Below, piece after piece: positions 59,601 through 64,000 of a stretch of 64,000 nt of DNA. Made by a program: the position numbers and the translations under genes. Position 1 is the stretch's first letter. Each line of letters begins with the position of its first letter. This DNA comes from Siderastrea siderea (Eukaryota > Cnidaria > Anthozoa > Scleractinia > Rhizangiidae), in assembly GCA_964030785.1 (NCBI GenBank), contig OZ034979.1, positions 7,828,883-7,892,882 on the forward strand, written 5' to 3'. The notes under the pieces were generated by a model. It saw only the letters and a list, made by a program, of their open reading frames with translations, was not told where the DNA came from and searched no databases.

Positions 59601-61564
59601 ACGGCTAATTTCGTTCGAACGTAGTAATGACGGAGAAAACGTTGCCAACTGAGACAAAAATTAGTAGGGAAAAACGCTGAGAGGACAAAAGAAGTATCAT
59701 AAGAACATTACTTGATGATATCCTTTTACGGAATAAGTTTCAGTTTCTGCTCACCCAATTTGCTTTTGGGATCCGATAATCAGAAGCAGTATTTAGTTTC
59801 GTTTCCATGCGGTGCTTTAGTGCTTTGAAATTTTCACTAGCCAAAATGGCTAGTGAAAGCGCAAAACCTACTAGCCAAAACGGAATTTCTACTAGTCTGT
59901 GACTAGTTGGCTACCGTTAGTCTCGAGCCCTGATTGCAGAAATGGTTACACTAGTGTTAGGAGAGTTTGTAGCAATCATATTTCCTAGGTCGACGATTTT
60001 CTCCGCCACATTCCGAGCAGAGGATGAACTTTTCAGATCATTTGTTCCGACATGGAGGATTATCGCCTTCGGTTTTGTAGCCAAGCTTGGTTGCAGATAA
60101 TGCTCCATGTCTGTGGTTGTAGCACCAGGGAAACTTCTCACAGTTACGCGCCGTTTAGCTGCCCGACTTAATAAGTCCTTACGTAAACCTTTGACAATCG
60201 AATCTCCAACAATGATTGTGCCTTCATTGGGTTTGACACCCTGACCCTGTTTAGGACAAAAAGAAGCCCTAAAATACCTACCCTATGTAGGACAACACCC
60301 TCCATTTTAGGTCCTGTTTAAGAAAAAGTGATAAAATACACACTCACTTGTTTTACACAATTTAAAGTGTTTCAAAGAGCAGCAAACATCCCAGATCTGG
60401 GATTGCTAAATACTGTATGACAATTGTACTGACCATACCCTGTTTAGGACAAGTTCAAACCCTGTTTAGGACAGCGAGGCCAGAAACCATACCTTGTCCA
60501 GCGGCACATCCCTGTATAGGCCATGTAAGGGAGTACCCCCTGGGGTCTGGGTGGAGTGGGTATGGCTTGGAAAGTACCACGAAATTGCCTGATGTCGCAC
60601 TGGAAATACAACTGAGGAATCAGAGAATCGAATAATTAGGGGAAGTTTAGGTGCTGAAGAGAACCCATTGGCCAAGGAAGGAGATGTACACTAGACTACA
60701 TGTTTTGTAAGAAGATCCCCTTCATAACTCCCCTCATAAAATTCCAGTGAAACTTCACACTTTCCATTGAAAATTTTGCGTTTTGGGATCCCCTAACCTC
60801 GGAATTTCCAATAGACTTTCTTGGGGTGGATATGGATATTTTCTGGAAATGCACATTTCTCATGCTGGACCCCCCCCCCCCCCCCCCCCCCCACCCACCC
60901 CAGTTAAGTGCAACATGCTTAACCAGACAATATCCCTTGCAGACGTGATGAGTTTTCATTTATTGACAAATATTACATGGGTAAGGATATGGAACTGCGC
61001 ATTGCTAATCTAAATTGTCCACTACCTACTTCCACCTGGATTTGCAACTCAGTGGATAGAGCATCAGTGATCAAAACCAGTGATTGTGGGTTCATATCCC
61101 ACCCAAGGGATATGAACCCGAGCTTGATGCAACTTGGCAATGAGCTTGATGCAACTTGGCTATGATTTGGGGGAAATTACAGGAATTAGCACACTTGTGT
61201 CACAGAGAAATCAAAATGAAATTGCCTCTAGTTTACACTAGTACTTGTGACAAAAGTTGCATTGGAGAGCACAGCAAAAATTGCGTCATAAATCGTGTGT
61301 GTAAATGGGCCTTTATTGTTTGGATTGCACATAACTGAATATAGTTATATTCTGTATTTTGTTATCATAATTGCAGCTGATGAACTTGATAGCTATATGT
61401 ACCAGACAGTTGGTCACAATGCCATTGACTTGTATGCACAAGCAATGGACTTGCCGTTATATCGTGGAATGATTGAGGGCTCATCAGTTTCTCAAGGCAA
61501 AGTGTACACAGAATCTCAAGAAGATGAAGTTGAAGACCTGTACAAGCTTCTAAAGAAGATAAAA
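53214..61564 (+). CDS. DPH6: Diphthine-ammonia ligase, first three exons (partial)
   Basis: Exons 53214-53236, 53386-53477 and 61377 to about 61564 are in phase and encode MRVVALISGGKDSCYNMMQC, then LGHDIVALANLRP, then DELDSYMYQTVGHNAIDLYA, MDLPLYRG and DEVEDLYKLLKKIK. This is the N-terminus of DPH6 (ATPBD4), the ATP-dependent amidase for the last step of diphthamide synthesis on translation elongation factor 2. SGGKDS (residues 8-13) is the PP-loop ATP-binding motif. Exon 3 may end at 61564 (GTAGTG) or 61569 (GTATAAG). The rest lies beyond the right edge. Intron 2 is about 7.9 kb because it hosts a LINE and nested elements. Confidence 0.92.
53756..56680 (-). CDS. LINE ORF2: endonuclease and reverse transcriptase
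   Basis: The frame is open for about 974 codons. The first in-frame ATGs are at residues 27 and 34; the endonuclease begins at about MASLNITSLLKHIDELR. Endonuclease landmarks: DVLAINETRL, SWYRPPNSP, LLGDLNCDM, and SDHSLVY near residue 245. Reverse transcriptase landmarks: NYRPISVIPVVAKVFERIIY, SGFRSLHSTLTALIEA, FLDLKKAFDTVDHDIL, GVPQGTILGPLLFLIYINDL, and the catalytic MYADDTSL. The C-terminus has LQRLQNRAARTL and a SYSGAQLWNNLPVDLR block. No stop or frameshift, so the copy is young or still coding-competent. Confidence 0.93.
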   Translation of the reverse strand: MTTVPTPNLIATSSVRIRSNQSNTLMPKCRGFKMASLNITSLLKHIDELRVFLNDQNIDVLAINETRLNESISDQDVKVQGYDIIHRDRSTNGRFGGGVCFYIRSNISYSVRTDLDSQLLEIISIEIRKHNSKPFVITSWYRPPNSPHELFAHVNTLLGKLDSENVEHFLLGDLNCDMQSKDNANVKALLNITDIYGLEQLINEPTRITPTTSTLIDLIFTNRAENVYCSGVSHVAISDHSLVYAYRKISIPTFSKGVNLITYRQFKHFNSANFYADILAQPWDDIKKLYDPNDMWRRWKELFLNVCEKHAPMKTKRIRDSKSPWITTILKKRMNFRNRLKRKAIKTKDPFIWNQFRMVKNQVNWEINSAKKAYYENAFNNCCGDQRKTWKTINELTSRKSNKTVINEMEYSGVNSEDQTDIAEMLNSFFTEVGPSLSGDVTEADKSFDEFLTATDKNFVFEKTTPTRVFALLSKLCRSKATGLDNILAKLLRECPDLLAESLTHMFNQSLMTGIFPDQWKSARVTPLYKNSGKRSDPTNYRPISVIPVVAKVFERIIYDQLYHYLTKNNFLSCHQSGFRSLHSTLTALIEATDSWALDIDRGLVNAVVFLDLKKAFDTVDHDILLRKLQYYGICWTSHQWFASYLDNRTQICHINSCKSTPKCLRCGVPQGTILGPLLFLIYINDLPHCLTYSEPRMYADDTSLTLASTDIEHINYRLNHDLRNVYEWLSANKLTLNMTKTEFMLIASRQKLSQFTESPFLTINENAIEQVTSAKSLGVYVDQNINWECHIENISKKIAGAIGAIKRIRHLTPFNILIKVYNSLIQPQFDYCNVVWGSCNKGLAEKLQRLQNRAARTLMSASYDSNLDDLFRTLGWRRLYYQRLEQKSILMYKTLHGMTPDYLRSRFVYRDDVSAYRLRNTENKLVLPQPRTDYLKKSFSYSGAQLWNNLPVDLRQASSLADFKSKLSRHSLK
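57029..58482. mobile_element. TIR element B, same family, nested inside A
   Basis: Same CAGGGCTCGAGACTAAC ends and inverse. It is flanked by ATATGA (57023-57028) and ATATGT (58483-58488), a six-base duplication with one difference. It is closely similar to A, including the order of repeat units, but lacks about 70 bp that A has just before GGTTAAAGAT. Confidence 0.82.
57264..58265. repeat. Array of about 51-bp repeats inside element B
   Basis: About 19 degenerate units. Each carries a core CGTACGGAGAAACGTT, a GAGAAGACAAGACTAAT part, and a CGTACGAACGTACTAA part. Units differ by substitutions and small indels. Confidence 0.8.
58715..59710. repeat. Array of about 51-bp repeats inside element A
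   Basis: Unit order and unit-specific variants parallel those of the array in B (for example the odd units with GTGTCGACTTA and ATGGTAAAAAGT), so the array was present in the family before B inserted into A. Confidence 0.8.
60286..61030. other. Repeat mosaic in DPH6 intron 2
   Basis: CCTGTTTAGGACA occurs three or four times between 60245 and 60470. A GGGAGTACCCCCTGGGG block near 60530 resembles the end of 14634-15046. A C-run of about 22 bp lies at 60871-60892. No coding sequence. Confidence 0.4.
61035..61165 (+). mobile_element. tRNA-derived SINE fragment
   Basis: A box A-like GCAACTCAGTGGATAGAGCA and a box B-like GTGGGTTCATATCCCACC lie at tRNA spacing. The box B region is followed by its own inverse (GGGATATGAACCC), then a direct repeat GAGCTTGATGCAACTTGGC. 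Confidence 0.5.
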
Positions 61565-61602
61565 GTAGTGTATAAGTTTTCCTCTTCTAACAAGTTATTT
61601 AA

Positions 61603-63957
61603 AGTGCTACTATGATCAAAAATATGAATTTTTTGTTCTCTCCATATTTCGAAAATATAAGTACATATTACTCACCGTACAAAGTTTAAAGTCGAAATTC
61701 GTACGGGAAGTCAGATTATTTTAACTGTAATTTTCGAATTCGGCTTGCCGCCATTACTCAATTCAAAAATGACCGGGACGAGTTGGGCCGAGTTGGCCCA
61801 GAGAGGAAGTGACGTAGAAGTCTCAACACAACAAAACTAACGTGGCTACTTTCTTATGCATTCGGAGAGGTGTGAGGGTTCGCAAGATTCACTTCTTCGA
61901 TTTTGAGCTGCACTATGCGTGGTCGGCGCTCTGTTGTTGAAGATTACGGCAAAGAAAGCATCGATGAATCGGAAATTTCCATCCACAGTTCATTAACGAG
62001 TGGGTACGTTTATTTTAAGCGGAAAAGCTTGGTTTGTGTGCACCGGAAGGACTTCAATGCTGTTGGACACTATTTGCTCTGTGTATTTTACGGCTGAATG
62101 ATTTACTCAAGCATTTTATGAGAAAGGTACAAGGAAATATTTGAAACCAGGATCAGTTCCAGTCATCAGGAAGAAAAACATCAGCTGATATCTGAGCGGG
62201 ATTGTCGAATGGTGGGCGAATATTTATTTGCCGTTTGTGCTAACATCACATGTACGGTAAGATACACATTTCCTGTCATACCTAAGAGATACTTCGCTTG
62301 GTTGTCTTGTGCATATACATGTATAAGTCCCAACAGATTTCGGCTTAACTGCATAATATGTGCCCCTTCGCATGAACTCACCTGATGAACTATTTTCTGT
62401 GTCGCCGCCAAGCCGGCTCCGCAATGCGCAGAATTTATTTTTATTTAACTTGGCTACATGGTACGTGGTAGCAAAACATTACCGTGTATTCTGTGTACTA
62501 TTGATGTTCCCCACTTAAACTTCCGCTAAAAGAATATTATTTGAAGTTCCTATAAACTAGTGGACCATAACAGAACATCACCGTGCATTCCTCGTTCTAC
62601 AAATGAAAACATTACACGAAATTTCTTTGAATTACTCGGCCACATACATGTATAACGTGAAAATATAAACAACCGAGCTTAATCGACCATAGCAAACCTT
62701 ACTGTGTATTGCTTGTTCTTTTTACTGCATAGCCAGCTCCTAACATCCCTCGTACATTTCAATTTATCTCTCTCCGCGTACAGCGTAGGCAACTTCAATT
62801 AATTTCTCTTGGCGTACGGCGTAGTCTACATGCAGACTACGTACGGCGTAGCGAGCTCCCAAAGTCGTACATAATTAGCTATAATTTCAAGAGCCTTTCA
62901 CCGCGTTCGGAGGAGCCACTTCTCCGATCTCTCAGTAATGCTTTCGATGTGACGGCGTATTCCACAGTTTATGCCTAGACTTCTGATGGTAAATCAGAGT
63001 TTATCTCTATTAAATCGCATTTTCATGTTTACTAGGTAGTAAGATTGCCGTGTTCGCACAATTACACGGGCGATTCGCGACATCGCTTCGTTGACGTGAA
63101 TTTATTTTCCTCGACCTTTTGTCTCATCCATAAAATTCTGAATGTATGTTAGGCTCAGGGCTCTATATTTATTCAAAAAACTTTCATGTAGCGTTATGTG
63201 GGCTTTTCTTTTAGAAGGGAGCTTATTATTATAGGATTTATTATCTTAAGGTCTAAAATTTTTCTAACTACAATTCAGGATACTGCAACAAATCTGTGAA
63301 CATAACAACAACAAATTCAACGCGTATCGACAAGAAAAAAAAAGCAAGAGTAAGAAACAGCTGACGGACCCCAACACTACAGACGTGTGAAACAGTTAAA
63401 TTTGTTGTATTATCGGAAGGATTTCAGTGTTTGTGATTTGGGATAACTGGGATATTTGTTCGGCTTCTTGATCAATTCTTGCATTGTGAGACGGCTTCCT
63501 CTTCGGTAGCGAGAGGCTCTAAACTGTCATTGTATGGCGCGACTTCTGCGAGTTCGCCGACTTCGCCAAAAAAAAATTGTTCTAAATCGCTCTCAAGAGA
63601 ACTGGACAACAAATTCGACGGAAAGCACATCCATATAATGCAATGTTTGGCTCTCTATTTTCGACTCTTCATCACACTCTTCTCTGGCCTTTGTTGTGGC
63701 AATGGTTGAGACTTCTACGTCACGAGCATAATTCACGTGGTTAGAGATAAGACCGCTTCCATGAAATTCGCGGGCTTCTCTTTCACGAACCGAGTAATGG
63801 CGGACGGGTTTAATGTGGTTTTCGGACATATATTCCTGGGCCGTGTAAACATATATCGATCTAATTTATCGCTTTTCATATAATATGGCATCTATTGAAC
63901 GGTTTGAAACTAAAAAAAGGTGAAAACAAAACAAGAGATTTTCATCGTAGTAGCACT
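61603..63957. mobile_element. Non-autonomous DNA transposon, TTAA-flanked, about 2.36 kb
   Basis: It begins AGTGCTACTATGATCAAAA after TTAA (61599-61602) and ends with the near-inverse TTTTCATCGTAGTAGCACT before TTAA (63958-63961). Subterminal GCCGCCATTACTC and TGACGTAGAAGTCTCAAC blocks recur inverted near the right end, as in the element at 6933-9050. No transposase frame. It lies right after DPH6 exon 3. Confidence 0.7.
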
Positions 63958-63961
63958 TTAA

Positions 63962-64000
63962 GGACGGTGCCTCCTACTAGCGATGTATTTTGCAAAAGTT
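63962..64000. mobile_element. GGCACTGTCC-type MITE, left end cut by the window edge
   Basis: GGACGGTGCCTCCTACTAG then TATTTTGCAAAAGTT matches the left end of 30783-31192. It starts directly at the TTAA of the preceding element. Confidence 0.5.

Larger units (their letters stand above)
56904..59932. mobile_element. TIR element A (hAT-like?), inserted in LINE ORF1
   Basis: The ends are CAGGGCTCGAGACTAAC and its exact inverse. The target duplication is ATTGCA (56898-56903 and 59933-59938). Subterminal ACTAGCCAAAAT-type words occur at both ends. Without the nested copy it is about 1.57 kb. There is no transposase frame; most of the interior is an array of about 51-bp degenerate repeats. CAGGG ends suggest hAT, but typical hAT duplications are 8 bp, so the superfamily is uncertain. 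Confidence 0.82.
53561..60285 (-). mobile_element. CR1/L2/jockey-like LINE, 5'-truncated, disrupted by nested insertions
   Basis: Minus-strand order: end of ORF1 with an SGNH-hydrolase domain (60285-59933 and 56897-56693, split by an insertion), ORF2 (56680-53756), a short 3' UTR, AATAAAG, then a (TTATC)n tail at about 53560-53594. Upstream of about 60285 the frame meets a stop and the sequence passes into other repeats, so the 5' part is lost. The element lies antisense in DPH6 intron 2, 84 bp after exon 2. Confidence 0.85.
56693..60285 (-). pseudogene. LINE ORF1 C-terminal part (SGNH hydrolase), split by insertion
   Basis: The upstream piece has NEGTIIVGDSIVKGL (nucleophile Ser block) and AIILHVGTNDLKSS (Gly/Asn block). 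The downstream piece (56897-56693) has KLHLNKKGIAIL (the His block). The two pieces are in frame with each other once the inserted element and one target copy are disregarded, and both are in the same frame as ORF2, from which a single TGA (56695-56693) separates them. Esterase-like ORF1 domains are known in CR1-type LINEs. The N-terminal part is missing. Confidence 0.8.

Noticed and set aside
57264..59710. CRISPR-like array
   Set aside because: The repeats are degenerate, directly adjacent with no unique spacers, lie inside a TIR element, and the genome is eukaryotic.
60871..60896. C-run and other G/C homopolymers (also 19938, 20224, 49997, 51175, 53501)
   Set aside because: Simple homopolymers; lengths may be sequencing artefacts.

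Overview
This window looks like a cnidarian nuclear genome, most likely an anthozoan such as a stony coral. It is AT-rich, its genes are split into many short exons with GT-AG introns, and transposon debris fills most of the rest: inverted-repeat MITEs, tRNA-derived SINEs, and LINE 3' ends with microsatellite tails. I judged this from sequence features and recalled protein families; nothing was searched.

Four genes can be supported. (1) Minus strand, 1945-4060: the first two coding exons (signal peptide, then a Cys plus MSWIQTPS motif) of a gene that leaves the left edge. (2) Plus strand, 13558-32814: an essentially complete gene with 19 assignable coding exons. It encodes a secreted protein of about 1,130 residues: signal peptide, a second exon paralogous to that of gene 1, interrupted collagen-like Gly-X-Y segments with scattered Cys, a long alpha-helical region, and a Cys-containing beta-rich C-terminus. 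I do not recognise the family; together with its head-to-head paralogue it is the best candidate for something undescribed. (3) Minus strand, 52953-45244: a complete nine-exon SAE1 (SUMO-activating enzyme subunit 1, 352 residues). (4) Plus strand, 53214 to the right edge: the first three coding exons of DPH6 (diphthine-ammonia ligase). SAE1 and DPH6 are divergent, with 260 bp between their start codons, so they probably share a promoter.

Layout: 1-13500 holds the paralogue exons and many MITEs; 13500-32900 is the collagen-like gene, with repeats in almost every intron, several within 20-50 bp of splice sites; 32900-45200 has no recognised gene but carries a tandem segmental duplication, a minisatellite, nested MITEs and a LINE remnant; 45200-53500 is SAE1 and the shared promoter; 53500-61400 is DPH6 intron 2, filled by an opposite-strand LINE whose first reading frame is broken by a terminal-inverted-repeat element that itself contains a second copy of the same family; 61600-64000 is a 2.4 kb TTAA-flanked element followed by the edge of another MITE.

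The nested block in DPH6 intron 2 gives a clear insertion order (LINE, then element A, then element B). The A/B family carries internal arrays of about 51-bp repeats, which is unusual for such elements.
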